A stretch of 47,354 bases of DNA from Timonella senegalensis JC301 (GCF_000312125.1 NZ_HE978641.1:689058-736411); one strand, 5' to 3'. Shown: positions 34,193-42,987, numbered from the stretch's first letter. Numbers and translations: made by a program. Notes: generated from the letters alone by a model not told the origin.

Positions 34193-35398
34193 ATGCCTCC
34201 GATGCCGACTTCGCCTCGCAACGCCACAACCCTGCCGCTCAAGGACTTTATTGAGTTGCGGCTACGCGCACTTGATCTGGTGCAGCCCGTTCGCGGGGAC
34301 ACCACATCCACCCGGGAGATCATCCAGGGGCGGGCGTTCGATGCCCTAGCCTCGCAAGGCCAGGACCTGCCAGGGGTGCTGTGGTCGCTGGGGTTGCGCG
34401 CGCCTGGGGCAACCCGGGCGGACGTGGAGGAGCTGTTCAATCACGGCGCGCTCATGCGTAATTGGCCCTTCCGCGGCACCCTGCACGTGATGGCCACCGA
34501 GGATATTCGCTGGGTTTTGGATGCGATGGGCCCACGTTCGCTCAAGTCGTGGGCGCCGCGGCGCGAGCATCTCGGCCTCACGGACGAGATCATCGAGGCC
34601 GCCGGGAATGAGCTCCTGTTGGCGCTCGACAGCGGGCAGACCCTTTCCCGCCAGGAGGCCACTGACCTGTGGAAACGTGCCGGCCTGCCGGCCGATCCAC
34701 CGCAGGTTTACCACCTGATCCTGACGCTCTGCAATCAGGGCCTGATCGCCTGGGGCCCGATCCGGGGCAAGGAGCAGCTGCTCGTGTCGGTTCGCCACTG
34801 GCTCACGCACGCCCCCGGGGCGGATTCCCGCCCCCAAATTATCGACGATCCACTCACCTTCCAGCAGACCGTCACCCGGATTGCGGGCAGGCTGGTGCAC
34901 GGGCGTGGCCCCATGAGCGTTGCTGACATTACCAACTTCACCAAGCTCCCGGTCACAAGCGTGAGGGCTAGCTTGGAGGAACTGGGGGACGAGATCCACC
35001 CGGTTCGCCTTCAGGGAGTTGATCAGGAGTACTGGATCAGCACCCGGCGCATGGAGGAGCACGAGTCCGAGGGTGCGGCCAAGGTGCGGGACGCTCTTCT
35101 CTTGCCGGGTTTCGACGAGTTTCTGCTGGGGTTCAAGGACCGGTCGGCGCACCTATCGCCCGGAGACTCGGAGAAGATCGTGCCGGGCGGAAACGGCATG
35201 TTCAAGCCAACGGTGGTGTGGCGTGGGAAGGTCGTGGGAACCTGGTCGCGCAAGGACCTGTCTAAGGTTTCGGTAGTTCAGATCAAGTTGTTCGATCTGT
35301 CGTGGAAGATCCCCAAGGCGTTCGTGGATGGGGTCCGCCGCGAGGCAGAGCGGTATGCAACGTTCCTGGGGGTGCCCATCGAGGTCCAGTACGTGTAA
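34193..35398 (+). CDS. Winged-helix DNA-binding protein, HTH_42 (AlkX/YcaQ-like) family
   Basis: A 401-residue protein with tandem winged-helix modules: RLRALDLVQPVRG near the N-terminus, NWPFRGTLHVM near 105, MSVADITNFTKLPVTSVRAS near 245 and LLLPGFDEFLLGFKDR near 310. PF06224 proteins include the DNA-crosslink glycosylases YcaQ (AlkZ) and AlkX and several uncharacterised actinobacterial members; this looks like the latter. It precedes the Ada-AlkA and Ogt genes on the same strand (80 bp), which supports a role in alkylation repair. ATG 34193 was chosen; the longer frame upstream runs through palindrome DNA. Confidence 0.78.
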   Translation: MPPMPTSPRNATTLPLKDFIELRLRALDLVQPVRGDTTSTREIIQGRAFDALASQGQDLPGVLWSLGLRAPGATRADVEELFNHGALMRNWPFRGTLHVMATEDIRWVLDAMGPRSLKSWAPRREHLGLTDEIIEAAGNELLLALDSGQTLSRQEATDLWKRAGLPADPPQVYHLILTLCNQGLIAWGPIRGKEQLLVSVRHWLTHAPGADSRPQIIDDPLTFQQTVTRIAGRLVHGRGPMSVADITNFTKLPVTSVRASLEELGDEIHPVRLQGVDQEYWISTRRMEEHESEGAAKVRDALLLPGFDEFLLGFKDRSAHLSPGDSEKIVPGGNGMFKPTVVWRGKVVGTWSRKDLSKVSVVQIKLFDLSWKIPKAFVDGVRREAERYATFLGVPIEVQYV

Positions 35399-35478
35399 TT
35401 CTCCAGCGTGGGACCAACCCCACAGGCGTGTCCGAAAACCGCCAGCCCACGGCACGGAGTGCGTGCTAGCGTGAAGTC

Positions 35479-37434
35479 ATGTCCACTGAACGCCCCACCG
35501 CAGAACCGGTCGGATCCGCGCGCCACGCGCAGGATTCCGCGGTGTTTGAGGCGCGCTATCGGGCAATTAGCACGCGCGACCGGCGGTTCGACGGCCAGTT
35601 CTTCACGGGCGTGAAATCCACGGGAATCTACTGCCGGCCGTCGTGTCCGGCACGAACACCAAAGCCCGAGAACGTGGCGTTCTACTCCACGAGCGCCGCC
35701 GCACAGGAGGCCGGATTCCGCGCGTGCAAGCGCTGCCTACCTGAGGCAACTCCCGGTTCCCCGGAGTGGAACATCCGGCACGATGTTGCGGCCCGCGCGA
35801 TGCGGCTCATCGGGGACGGCGTGGTGGACCGCGAGGGCATCGAGGGCCTCTCCACCCGGCTTGGCTATTCCGCCCGCCAGCTCCAGCGAACCCTCGTGGC
35901 GGAACTTGGCGCGGCCCCCTTGGCGCTCGCCCGTGCTCGGCGCGCACAGACCGCCCGGGCACTGCTGGTAGGCACGGACCTCCTGCTCGCGGACGTGGCT
36001 CATGCCGCGGGCTTCGGCTCGGTGCGCCAGTTCAACGAGACCTTTGCACAGGTCTTTGATGCCACCCCAACCCAGATCCGCGAGCGCACCCGACGCCGGC
36101 ATAGCAATGCTCCTGCGCCCGACATAGCTCGCGCGAGCGCTCTAACTTCCATCGGCACGGGCATCACCGCGGACTCGCACACCTGCAGCACTCCCGATGG
36201 ACCCGCCAGCGACGCCAGCGCCCAAGGAAACGCCAGCGCCCTGAGAAGCAGCAACACCCAAGGACGCACCGCACGCTCAGACTCAAGAATCAACGTCCGG
36301 ATCACCCTTCCCGTCCGCGACCCGTTCGACGCCCACAGCGTGTTCGAGTTCCTGGCCGTGCGCGCGATCCCCGGCGTCGAATCCGCAGACCTGAGCGACC
36401 CGGATCGGCTCTCCTACGCCCGCACGCTCAGTCTGCCCGGTGGGCCGGGCGCCGTCGAGGTAGTGGCCTCTCGCCTCCCTCGCGCGGTCGGTAGCTGGCG
36501 CATCGAGGCCCGCCTAGAGCTCTCCACCCTGTCCGACATCTCCGTGGCCACCGCGCGCATCCGCCGCCTGTTCGACCTTGACGCGGACGCCCAGGGAATC
36601 GACCTCGCGCTGTCCGCCGACCCAGCGCTCGCCCCACTCGTGGCCCAGACCCCCGGCATCCGCGTGCCCGGCGCAGTGGACCCGGCCGAGCTGCTCATCA
36701 GGGCGATCATCGGCCAGCAGATCTCGGTTGCGGCCGCGCGCAAGCACCTAACCCGGTTGGCACACCGCGCCGGGGAGCCTTACGAGTCCTCGATTCCCGG
36801 TCTGGACCTCCTGTTCCCCACGCCCGACGCAATCTCGTATGCCGTCCCCGAGCCTCCCGCTCAGGGCGACCTCGACCCCGATCGCACGCTGCGCCTGCCC
36901 CGGCGCTCGATCAACACGGTTCGCGGCGCCGCGCTCGCGCTCGCCTCGGGGGACCTCGCGCTGCACGTAGGCCTCGACTCGGATGACCTGCGGAAACGCC
37001 TGGTTGCCCTGCCCGGGGTCGGCGAGTGGACCGCCGCCTACGTGGCACTTCGCGTCCTCGGTGACACGGACGCCTGGATGGCAGGTGACGTCGCGCTCGT
37101 GGCGGGCGCGCGCGCCCTTGGGCTGCTGCCCAACGCAATTAACGACGATCCTGCGCACCCTCCAGCACCACCTCCGTCCCAGCGGGGCAAGGAGTCTGCC
37201 GCGAGCAAGCAGGCCGCCCATCGGGCTCTAGCGGAGCGCGCAAGGGGTTGGGCGCCTTGGCGCTCGTACGCCTCCATGCACCTGTGGCAGGCGGCGGGCT
37301 CCCCCTCAACACGCCCCTCACTTCCACGAGATCCCGTTTCCCACCTCGACTTCCCGACTGCCAACCGGGACCTCGGCAACGCACGCGGAAACTCGCAGCC
37401 AACCAGCAATCGCTCCACACCGGAGGAATCATGA
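35479..37434 (+). CDS. Ada-AlkA fusion: methylphosphotriester sensor and 3-methyladenine DNA glycosylase
   Basis: A 651-residue protein. Residues about 25-100 are the Ada N-terminal zinc domain (GIYCRPSCP and FRACKRCLPE give four Cys); about 105-210 an AraC HTH; about 270-600 an AlkA glycosylase (LPVRDPFDAHSVFEFLA, the helix-hairpin-helix segment LPGVGEWTAAYVALRVLGDTD with the catalytic Asp). It would sense alkylated DNA, activate its own operon and excise alkylated bases. The spacer after the Ada domain (about 215-270) is Ser/Thr-rich. Near residue 555 the segment NAINDDPAHPPAPPPSQRG interrupts the usual AlkA end and is encoded by DNA resembling the intergenic repeat. The stop overlaps ogt by 4 bp. 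Confidence 0.88.
   Translation: MSTERPTAEPVGSARHAQDSAVFEARYRAISTRDRRFDGQFFTGVKSTGIYCRPSCPARTPKPENVAFYSTSAAAQEAGFRACKRCLPEATPGSPEWNIRHDVAARAMRLIGDGVVDREGIEGLSTRLGYSARQLQRTLVAELGAAPLALARARRAQTARALLVGTDLLLADVAHAAGFGSVRQFNETFAQVFDATPTQIRERTRRRHSNAPAPDIARASALTSIGTGITADSHTCSTPDGPASDASAQGNASALRSSNTQGRTARSDSRINVRITLPVRDPFDAHSVFEFLAVRAIPGVESADLSDPDRLSYARTLSLPGGPGAVEVVASRLPRAVGSWRIEARLELSTLSDISVATARIRRLFDLDADAQGIDLALSADPALAPLVAQTPGIRVPGAVDPAELLIRAIIGQQISVAAARKHLTRLAHRAGEPYESSIPGLDLLFPTPDAISYAVPEPPAQGDLDPDRTLRLPRRSINTVRGAALALASGDLALHVGLDSDDLRKRLVALPGVGEWTAAYVALRVLGDTDAWMAGDVALVAGARALGLLPNAINDDPAHPPAPPPSQRGKESAASKQAAHRALAERARGWAPWRSYASMHLWQAAGSPSTRPSLPRDPVSHLDFPTANRDLGNARGNSQPTSNRSTPEES
37135..37172. repeat. 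Repeat-like insert inside the ada-alkA gene
   Basis: AATTAACGACGATCCTGCGC and the following CCTCCAGCACCACC resemble the left arm of the palindrome at 45955 (ACGACGATTACCTCGCC then TTCCAGCACCATCC). The encoded Asn-Asp-Asp-Pro/Ala stretch is not typical of AlkA. I infer an in-frame insertion of part of an intergenic repeat. Confidence 0.55.
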
Positions 37435-38048
37435 CCACCCCACTCACTGCCCCAGAATCTCTCTCCAGCGTGGACGCAGCCACGGTGGCGTACGCACTGA
37501 CCACCTCCACACCCGACGGCCCGTTCACCTTCATCGCCACCACTGCAGAGGTGTTGGCCTCGGGCTGGACCGAGAAGCTCGACGAGCTCCTACCGCTGAT
37601 ACACGCGAGCCTGCGCCCCGCGAGAGCTGCCGTTGCCACACTCACCCCAGCCGACCTCTCCGAAGGTGGGGTGGTGCTGGAAGGAGGTGAATCGTCGGAA
37701 ATCGAGGTAGTTCAGGGCGCCCACAGGGCGCTGACCGCCTACTACGACGGCGACGCAAGCGCGCTCGCGGAGGTACCGGTGCGGCAAAAATCCGGGCCAT
37801 TCCGCGAACACGCGTGGGATGTGCTCCGCACGGTCGCGCCGGGCGAGGTGGTCACGTACACGCAGTACGCGGAGCGTTCAGGTAGGCCAGCGGCCGTACG
37901 AGCGGCCGCGAGCGCGTGCGCGATGAACGCGGCGGCGCTGTTCGTGCCGTGCCACCGCGTGCTGCGCACGGACGGGAGCCTGGGCGGGTTCCGGTACGGG
38001 CTCGCGATCAAGGAATCGCTGCTCACCCGCGAGGGACTCGAGCGGTAG
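37431..38048 (+). CDS. ogt: Methylated-DNA-protein-cysteine S-methyltransferase
   Basis: A 205-residue suicide repair protein that removes O6-methylguanine alkyl groups. The active-site motif LFVPCHRVLRTDG holds the acceptor Cys, and VVTYTQYAERSGRPAAVRAA is the DNA-binding HTH. It is longer than the usual 165-180 residues; the segment SEGGVVLEGGESSEIEVV (about residues 79-96) is encoded by DNA matching the right arm of the palindrome at 45955. ATG 37431 overlaps the ada-alkA stop (ATGA). Together they form an adaptive-response operon. Confidence 0.9.
   Translation: MTTPLTAPESLSSVDAATVAYALTTSTPDGPFTFIATTAEVLASGWTEKLDELLPLIHASLRPARAAVATLTPADLSEGGVVLEGGESSEIEVVQGAHRALTAYYDGDASALAEVPVRQKSGPFREHAWDVLRTVAPGEVVTYTQYAERSGRPAAVRAAASACAMNAAALFVPCHRVLRTDGSLGGFRYGLAIKESLLTREGLER
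37668..37703. repeat. Repeat-like insert inside ogt
   Basis: GGGGTGGTGCTGGAAGG (37668-37684) is identical to 17 bases of the palindrome's right arm at 45995-46011 and is followed by AGGTGAATCGTCGGAAATC against CGAGGTAATCGTCGTTAAT there. In ogt it stays in frame between two conserved blocks. Confidence 0.65.
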
Positions 38049-38072
38049 AGCCGCGCTGCGACCCACGTACTG

Positions 38073-38486
38073 CTATTCGTTGTCGAGTTTGACCTCGAGA
38101 TCAGGCTCAAGGTGAGTATTCTCGGGCCTGAAGTGGTCCTTGGAGGCATTGATTCGGCGCACGCGGTCCACGAGCTCCTCAACCTGAGCTTCCTGGCGCT
38201 CCGCGAGCGCCGCAAACTCGATGGCGATGTGATAGTCCACGTCAGCGCGTCGAGCCTTGTTCCACAGCGCGCGGATGAGGAACAGCAAACCTATGAGCGC
38301 CGCGCCTCCGGCGATGATCGGATACGAGATCTCGCGACCGTCCCCGCCGCTGGGGTGCTCAATCACGTTGACTACCCACAGCAACGAAAATACTGCCGCG
38401 CCTACGAACAGCACAGCAGCGAAAATCAGCTGGGTGTTGCCACCCTCGCGGATTGCGGTCTCCCTGTTGAAAAGTTGTGCGTTCAT
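38073..38486 (-). CDS. Small two-TM membrane protein of unknown function
   Basis: A 137-residue protein with TM helices at about 19-40 and 54-73 and a charged, coiled-coil C-terminus (AALAERQEAQVEELVDRVRR). The N-terminus and tail are probably cytoplasmic. I do not recognise the family. Convergent with ogt (24 bp between stops). Confidence 0.6.
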   Translation of the reverse strand: MNAQLFNRETAIREGGNTQLIFAAVLFVGAAVFSLLWVVNVIEHPSGGDGREISYPIIAGGAALIGLLFLIRALWNKARRADVDYHIAIEFAALAERQEAQVEELVDRVRRINASKDHFRPENTHLEPDLEVKLDNE

Positions 38487-38556
38487 ACTTCCGTTGTAGC
38501 AGGGTTTGGCCTGCTTAGATAGGGCACATAGGGCCCCTCACCCGCCCCACCCACTC

Positions 38557-38616
38557 ATCGAGAGTATTCCTGAGCCCACTCTCGACGTCGAGAGTGGGCT
38601 CAGGAATACTCTCGAT
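38557..38616. repeat. 60-nt four-unit palindrome, CGAGAGT type, copy 2
   Basis: Identical to 34046-34105 except for one central base (CGTCGAG in place of CATCGAG). Each copy is followed by a different flank, so only the palindrome itself was copied or maintained. Confidence 0.88.
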
Positions 38617-38672
38617 GGAAAAATGGGTGCAATCCGGTGCTCCCACCCTTACTTTGCCCAGCCCTACCCTCC

Positions 38673-38736
38673 CCATCGAACGGATCGATAATCATCCGTT
38701 CGATACCCAACGGATTAAAAATCATCCGTTCGATGG
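38673..38736. repeat. Four-unit palindrome, AACGGAT type
   Basis: CCATCGAACGGAT, then ATCATCCGTTCGAT, a short ACCC spacer, AACGGAT and again ATCATCCGTTCGATGG. The unit order is forward, reverse, forward, reverse, as in the CGAGAGT palindrome 56 bp away, but the unit sequence is different. Confidence 0.75.
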
Positions 38737-38788
38737 TGTGTTCGAAGAAGTGAGAGGGCCGAGCCCGCAGCGTGTGCTGCGAACCCGG

Positions 38789-38805
38789 CCCGATCGTCGA
38801 ACATC
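38789..38805. repeat. GACGAT-family right-arm fragment
   Basis: CCCGATCGTCGAACATC resembles the right arms at 3480 and 9424 (ACGATCGTCGA). It has no left arm and could be chance. Confidence 0.35.
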
Positions 38806-38842
38806 TGTGGGGCAAGCTGGTCACCAGCCCACTGCCCCACAG
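38805..38842 (-). terminator. Hairpin terminator of the beta-galactosidase gene
   Basis: CTGTGGGGCA and TGCCCCACAG form a 10-bp outer stem with an inner GCTGGT/ACCAGC stem. It lies 10-47 bp past the GH42 stop on the minus strand, with no T-run. Confidence 0.6.
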
Positions 38843-38851
38843 GCAACCTGC

Positions 38852-41104
38852 CTATTCGGCGGGCGCAACCACCATGGAGCTACGCGGCGCGATCATGACG
38901 TGACCCGTGCACGACTGCCCGGAAATCAGGTCGATGCCCACGATGCCGCCGAGCTGCACAGACTTGTCGGAGTGGTTGAGCAGGAACGTGAACTCGCCAC
39001 GCTTCTGGGCCTCCACGCCGTCCGGCAGACCCGCGATCACCGGGGTGATGCGCGCGTACATGCTGACCATGGTCCACAGTGCGGCGCGCGACGGCGCGTC
39101 AAGGTCCGTGGCCACGTACCAGGCGCCACCCTTGGTGCCGCCCTCGCCCGCGATGGTGCGGCGCGTGATCGCCGGCATGCCGGCGAGGTCCACGGAACCG
39201 CCGCGGCCGTCGAAGCTCGCAATGACGTCGGCCTCGCCGATCTTGCCCGGAACCGCAAACCCCTTAGCGACGATTCCCTCCGGCAGGTCCCCGTCGTAAC
39301 GTTCCAGCAGATCGGCTGGGATGGCTGCAATCACGTGCTCGGCCCACATTCCGCCGCGCAGATCAAGACCTTCGGCGCCTGCGGCGCCAAGCGCCCGCTC
39401 GAGCGCCGGGGTGGTGGCCTCGAGCCCGAGCCAGGTGTGTGCGGCTGGGATTCCCACTGCGCGGGACATGCGGTTGACCGTGTTGGCGCGGGTGGTTTCC
39501 TCGGTGGTGGCGAGGCGGTTCTCTCCCGGGCCGAATACGGGGCCGGTGAGGAGCGCGTGGTCGGCAACCTGGACGCCGAGCAATTCCTTGAACGAGCCTA
39601 GGTATCCGCCCAGCTGTGCACCCATGGTCTCGTTGACCACGGAGGTTCCTGCGGTCACGATCACGTGCCCGCCAGCGGCGGTAATGCGCTCCGCGGCCTT
39701 GGCAACGGATGGACGGTCAATGAACAACTCGGGGACGATCAAGACCTTGTAGCCGTCCAGCTCGTCGTCCGGACCGAGCACGTCCGTGGCAATCCCCTGC
39801 TCCCAGAGTGTGCGGTGCCAGGCCTTGGCGCCCTCAAACGGGGTGCCGTGATCGGATGGGCCCACGGACACGGAGCGTGCCCACTCGGACTCCCAGTCGA
39901 TAACAACAGCCACACTCGCCTCGGAGCGCGCGCCCAGAACCGGGGCGAGGCGCTTGAGCGCCTGGCCCAGCCACACAGAGTCATGCCAGGTGCGCGAGGC
40001 CTTGCCGGCGTGCGGAACCATGCCCGCGTGGAAGGTCTCGGAGCCACCCTTGGACTGGCGCCACTGGAACTGAAGGATGCCATCTGCGCCGTGCGCCATA
40101 CGCTGCATCGACCACATCGCGTACTGGCCGGGGCGCTTGGGCGAGTTGCGTGGGCGCCACTGGACTGCGCCCGTGGTCTGCTCCATGAGCAGCCACGGCG
40201 CGCCCTTTGCCAGACCGCGCATCACGTCTGCCTGCCACGCAATGTCAGCGCCTGCTGCAGGGTCCGCTGGGTCTGGATAGTGATCGTCGGTAATCAGGTC
40301 TAGGTGCTGGGCCCACTCGCGGTAGTTCAGAGGCGCGAAAGCGCCCATGAAGTTGGTGGTGATCGGTAGCGCCGAGTGCTCGCGGATAGCGTTCAGCTCG
40401 CCCAGCATGCAGCCGAGGATCTGGTGGTTGGAGAACCGCTTCCAGTCCAGCATCTGCCCGGGGTTGCGGAAGGTTGGCATCGCCTTTGGTACGTTGATCT
40501 GCTCGAATGCCGCGTAACGCTGGGACCAGAAGTCCGTTCCCCAGGCCTGGTTGAGTTCTTCGATCGTGCCGTAGCGCTCGGACAGCCAGCCCTGGAATGC
40601 CACACGGCAGGTGTCGCAGTAGCACTCGGAAATGTGGCAGCCGTACTCGTTGTTGATGTGCCAGAGCTTGACCGCGGGGTGCGCGCCAAAACGCTCGGCC
40701 AGTGCCCCTGCGAGCGACGCCGACTTTTCCCGGTAGATAGGGGAGGAGGGGCAGTACTGCTGGCGCGAACCGAAGCCCAGGCGCACGCCGTTGGCGTTGA
40801 CGGGCAGTGATTCCGGGTAGGTCTCGGCCATCCACACAGGTGGGGACGCGGTTCCGGTAGCCAGGTTCGTGCTGATGCCCTTGGCGTACAGGCGGTCGAT
40901 GAGGTCGGCGATCCAGTCGAGGTCGTACGTGCCCTCTGTGGGCTCCAGTCGGGCCCACGAGAAGATGCCCAGCGACACCATGTTCACGCCCTGCTCGACC
41001 ATCAGTTCGAGGTCGCGATCAAAGGTTGCGGCATCCCACTGCTCGGGGTTGTAGTCACCGCCGTAGGCGGGCGAGGTCTGGACGAACGGCTTAACGCTGG
41101 TCAT
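38852..41104 (-). CDS. Family 42 beta-galactosidase
   Basis: A 750-residue cytoplasmic GH42 enzyme that hydrolyses beta-galactosides such as lactose-derived or plant/mucin oligosaccharides. The opening SPAYGGDYNPEQWD is typical; the acid/base Glu is E153 (WHINNEYGCH) and the nucleophile E308 (WLLMEQTTGAVQW); the zinc-binding Cys cluster includes ECYCDTC. The trimerisation and C-terminal beta domains are present, so the length is normal. ATG 41104 follows GGAG. A perfect palindrome 80 bp upstream and the neighbouring LacI gene point to repression relieved by a galactoside. No sugar transporter is in the window. No signal peptide, so the substrate must be imported. Confidence 0.93.
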   Translation of the reverse strand: MTSVKPFVQTSPAYGGDYNPEQWDAATFDRDLELMVEQGVNMVSLGIFSWARLEPTEGTYDLDWIADLIDRLYAKGISTNLATGTASPPVWMAETYPESLPVNANGVRLGFGSRQQYCPSSPIYREKSASLAGALAERFGAHPAVKLWHINNEYGCHISECYCDTCRVAFQGWLSERYGTIEELNQAWGTDFWSQRYAAFEQINVPKAMPTFRNPGQMLDWKRFSNHQILGCMLGELNAIREHSALPITTNFMGAFAPLNYREWAQHLDLITDDHYPDPADPAAGADIAWQADVMRGLAKGAPWLLMEQTTGAVQWRPRNSPKRPGQYAMWSMQRMAHGADGILQFQWRQSKGGSETFHAGMVPHAGKASRTWHDSVWLGQALKRLAPVLGARSEASVAVVIDWESEWARSVSVGPSDHGTPFEGAKAWHRTLWEQGIATDVLGPDDELDGYKVLIVPELFIDRPSVAKAAERITAAGGHVIVTAGTSVVNETMGAQLGGYLGSFKELLGVQVADHALLTGPVFGPGENRLATTEETTRANTVNRMSRAVGIPAAHTWLGLEATTPALERALGAAGAEGLDLRGGMWAEHVIAAIPADLLERYDGDLPEGIVAKGFAVPGKIGEADVIASFDGRGGSVDLAGMPAITRRTIAGEGGTKGGAWYVATDLDAPSRAALWTMVSMYARITPVIAGLPDGVEAQKRGEFTFLLNHSDKSVQLGGIVGIDLISGQSCTGHVMIAPRSSMVVAPAE

Positions 41105-41184
41105 GTTCACTCCGGTGTGGATTGGCACCCCGTGGCGTGTCCGTGGGGTGGTTGTGGTTGGGTGTGCGGAATGTCCCTAGCGGG

Positions 41185-41202
41185 TGTGTTCGCGCGAACA
41201 CA
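41185..41202. promoter_or_regulatory. LacI-type operator, TGTGTTCGC-GCGAACACA
   Basis: A perfect 18-bp palindrome with a CG centre, as preferred by LacI/GalR regulators, about 80 bp upstream of the beta-galactosidase start and 50 bp from the end of the lacI gene. Confidence 0.75.
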
Positions 41203-41255
41203 TCAGAGTGTATCAAGGACGCTCGCGGGAAAGATAGCGGTGCTGAACGCAAGAT

Positions 41256-42335
41256 TTAGACGCGTTCCATCCGCCGAGTCGACCCTCGAACCACCAGGCT
41301 CGTGGGCAGCATGATCGATTCAGTTGGAGAGGCGTCCCCGGCTAGGCGCCGCAACACTAGTTCCGCTAGCGCCTGGCCCAACATTGACGACGATTGACGT
41401 ACCGTTGTCAGCCCCAACTCGCGCTTGATTGCCCACTGCGAATCGTCAAAGCCCGCTACGCGGACTTGGGCTGGAACGCTACGTCCAGCCTCCGCGAGGA
41501 CATCCAGAGCCGCAACACCTAGGGCATCGTTGGCCGCGAAGATCGCATCCACGTTCGGGTGCGCTTCGAGGAGCTGGCGCATGGCGCAAGCCCCTGCCTC
41601 ATAGGTCCATGCGCCGGCGTGCGCGAAGCGAGGGGTGAGGTCTGCGGCCTCAGCCGTGGATTCAAAGCCCGCACGGCGGTCGAGCGAGGCCTGCACGTCC
41701 TCCGGGCCGGTGATCATGGCGAGCTCTCGGACAGGGGTTCCCGCTCCGCGGGCACCCTCGCCGTAGATGAGGTGCTCAACTACCTCACGCGCGCCGGAAA
41801 CGTTGTCCACGTCCACGCGCGCCAGGCCCATCTCCGGGCTTCCGCCGAGCAGGGCGGCGGGGAGGCCGGAGGCACGCACTACCTCCACGACAGGATCGTC
41901 AATGCGGATGGAGGCCACCATCACCGCGTCAATAAACCGGGAGTTCAAAGTCTCCTTGAGCCGCTCAACCCCTTGGGCCGGCGAGTACATGAGGACCATG
42001 AGTTGGTGGTCTTGCTCAACCAAAACCCGGTTGGCATCGACCATGATCGCCATCAGGTTTGGGTCCTGCGAGAACGTGGAGGCGTCCTCGTGCACGATCA
42101 GTGCAATGTTGCGCGAGGGCAACCCCGCCAAAGAACGAGCTGCAGCGTTCGGGACATATCCCACCTGGCCAATTGCATCGTCGATAAGCGCGCGAGCCTC
42201 GGCAGACACGTAACCGGTCTGGCGCACGTAGCGGGACACAGTCCCGCGCGAAACGCCCGCAACGCGGGCGACGTCCGCCATGGTGGCGGGGCTGGAAGTC
42301 TTGGTGGCGGACGCACCAGCGGACGCAGCTGCCAT
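41256..42335 (-). CDS. LacI/GalR-family transcriptional repressor
   Basis: A 359-residue protein. TMADVARVAGVSRGTVSRYV is the HTH, the hinge helix NAAARSLAG follows, and the sugar-binding domain ends with PAQVRVAGFDDSQW and LTTVRQSSSMLGQALAELVL. It is transcribed from the same strand upstream of the beta-galactosidase gene, with a LacI-type palindrome in the 150-bp gap, so that gene is the likely target. ATG 42335 was chosen; a GTG at 42350 is also possible and lies 5 bp from the stop of the preceding TetR gene, suggesting cotranscription. Confidence 0.9.
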   Translation of the reverse strand: MAAASAGASATKTSSPATMADVARVAGVSRGTVSRYVRQTGYVSAEARALIDDAIGQVGYVPNAAARSLAGLPSRNIALIVHEDASTFSQDPNLMAIMVDANRVLVEQDHQLMVLMYSPAQGVERLKETLNSRFIDAVMVASIRIDDPVVEVVRASGLPAALLGGSPEMGLARVDVDNVSGAREVVEHLIYGEGARGAGTPVRELAMITGPEDVQASLDRRAGFESTAEAADLTPRFAHAGAWTYEAGACAMRQLLEAHPNVDAIFAANDALGVAALDVLAEAGRSVPAQVRVAGFDDSQWAIKRELGLTTVRQSSSMLGQALAELVLRRLAGDASPTESIMLPTSLVVRGSTRRMERV

Positions 42336-42354
42336 CGAATCGGGAGTCACGCCG

Positions 42355-42987
42355 CTATGCACCCGTGCGTTCCTTGACAATCTCGCGAGCCAGTTCGACC
42401 ACGCGGCGGTCGATGTCGTCGGGGGCGTCGCCCACGAGGGTGTGCAGGTACAGGCCATCCCCGACCAGCTGGATCAGGCGCGCCAGGACCTTGTTGTCGA
42501 TGACGGAGTCGAGCGCGTCGCGCCAGCCATCGAGGCCCTCACGTAGCCCGCTGTCCACGACCTCGTTGCCGGATCCCGCCAACTTGAGGACTGCCATGAA
42601 CGTTGCGCTGTACTCGTCCTCGCCAACCATGGAGGCCTGGAGGTACCCGGTGACGCCGTCGTCGCCGTCCATCGTGTTCTCAATATCCTCGATGTTTTGC
42701 CTGTTCAGACGCTCCATGAGCCCCTCAACCAGGGCCTCCTTGGAGGCGAAGTGGTGGAGCAACCCACCCTTGGAAATGTCGGCGCGCTTGGCCACCTCGT
42801 CGAGGGTTGCGGCGCTGACCCCCTCCTCGCGCAGGACCAGAGCGTAGGCGTCGAGCACTCGCTCGCGGCCACTTCCGCGCTTGTAGGCACGGCGTTCCTG
42901 GTGCACGTCCTTGTGGGCCCGCTGACGCGAGGCTTGAGACTCAGACTGGGCGGATTGGGGGGTTGAGTGTGTGGTCACATCGCTCAC
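42355..42987 (-). CDS. TetR-family regulator of the DHA2 efflux gene
   Basis: A roughly 210-residue regulator. The HTH covers RERVLDAYALVLREEG, AATLDEVAKRADISKGGLLH and HFASKEALVEGLME. It is divergent from a drug-type MFS gene, the usual TetR/efflux layout, and the gap holds a TTCTGACAA/TTGTCAGAA inverted repeat. A longer TTG start at 43008 would place the start codon inside the operator, so GTG 42987 is preferred. Confidence 0.85.
   Translation of the reverse strand: MSDVTTHSTPQSAQSESQASRQRAHKDVHQERRAYKRGSGRERVLDAYALVLREEGVSAATLDEVAKRADISKGGLLHHFASKEALVEGLMERLNRQNIEDIENTMDGDDGVTGYLQASMVGEDEYSATFMAVLKLAGSGNEVVDSGLREGLDGWRDALDSVIDNKVLARLIQLVGDGLYLHTLVGDAPDDIDRRVVELAREIVKERTGA

Larger units (their letters stand above)
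38487..38851. other. Repeat-filled region between the small membrane protein and GH42 genes
   Basis: The gap holds two different four-unit palindromes (38557-38616 and 38673-38736), a GACGAT half-arm (38789-38805) and a terminator hairpin (38805-38842). No coding sequence is visible. Confidence 0.7.

Noticed and set aside
34193-35398. Calling the HTH_42 protein AlkZ/YcaQ
   Set aside because: I could not identify the catalytic QxQ or QxD motif of the proven glycosylases at the expected place, so only the family is named.
41382-41396. TTGACGACGATTG match to the repeat core inside lacI
   Set aside because: The encoded residues (LTTVRQSSSM) are the conserved family motif, so the match is likely chance.
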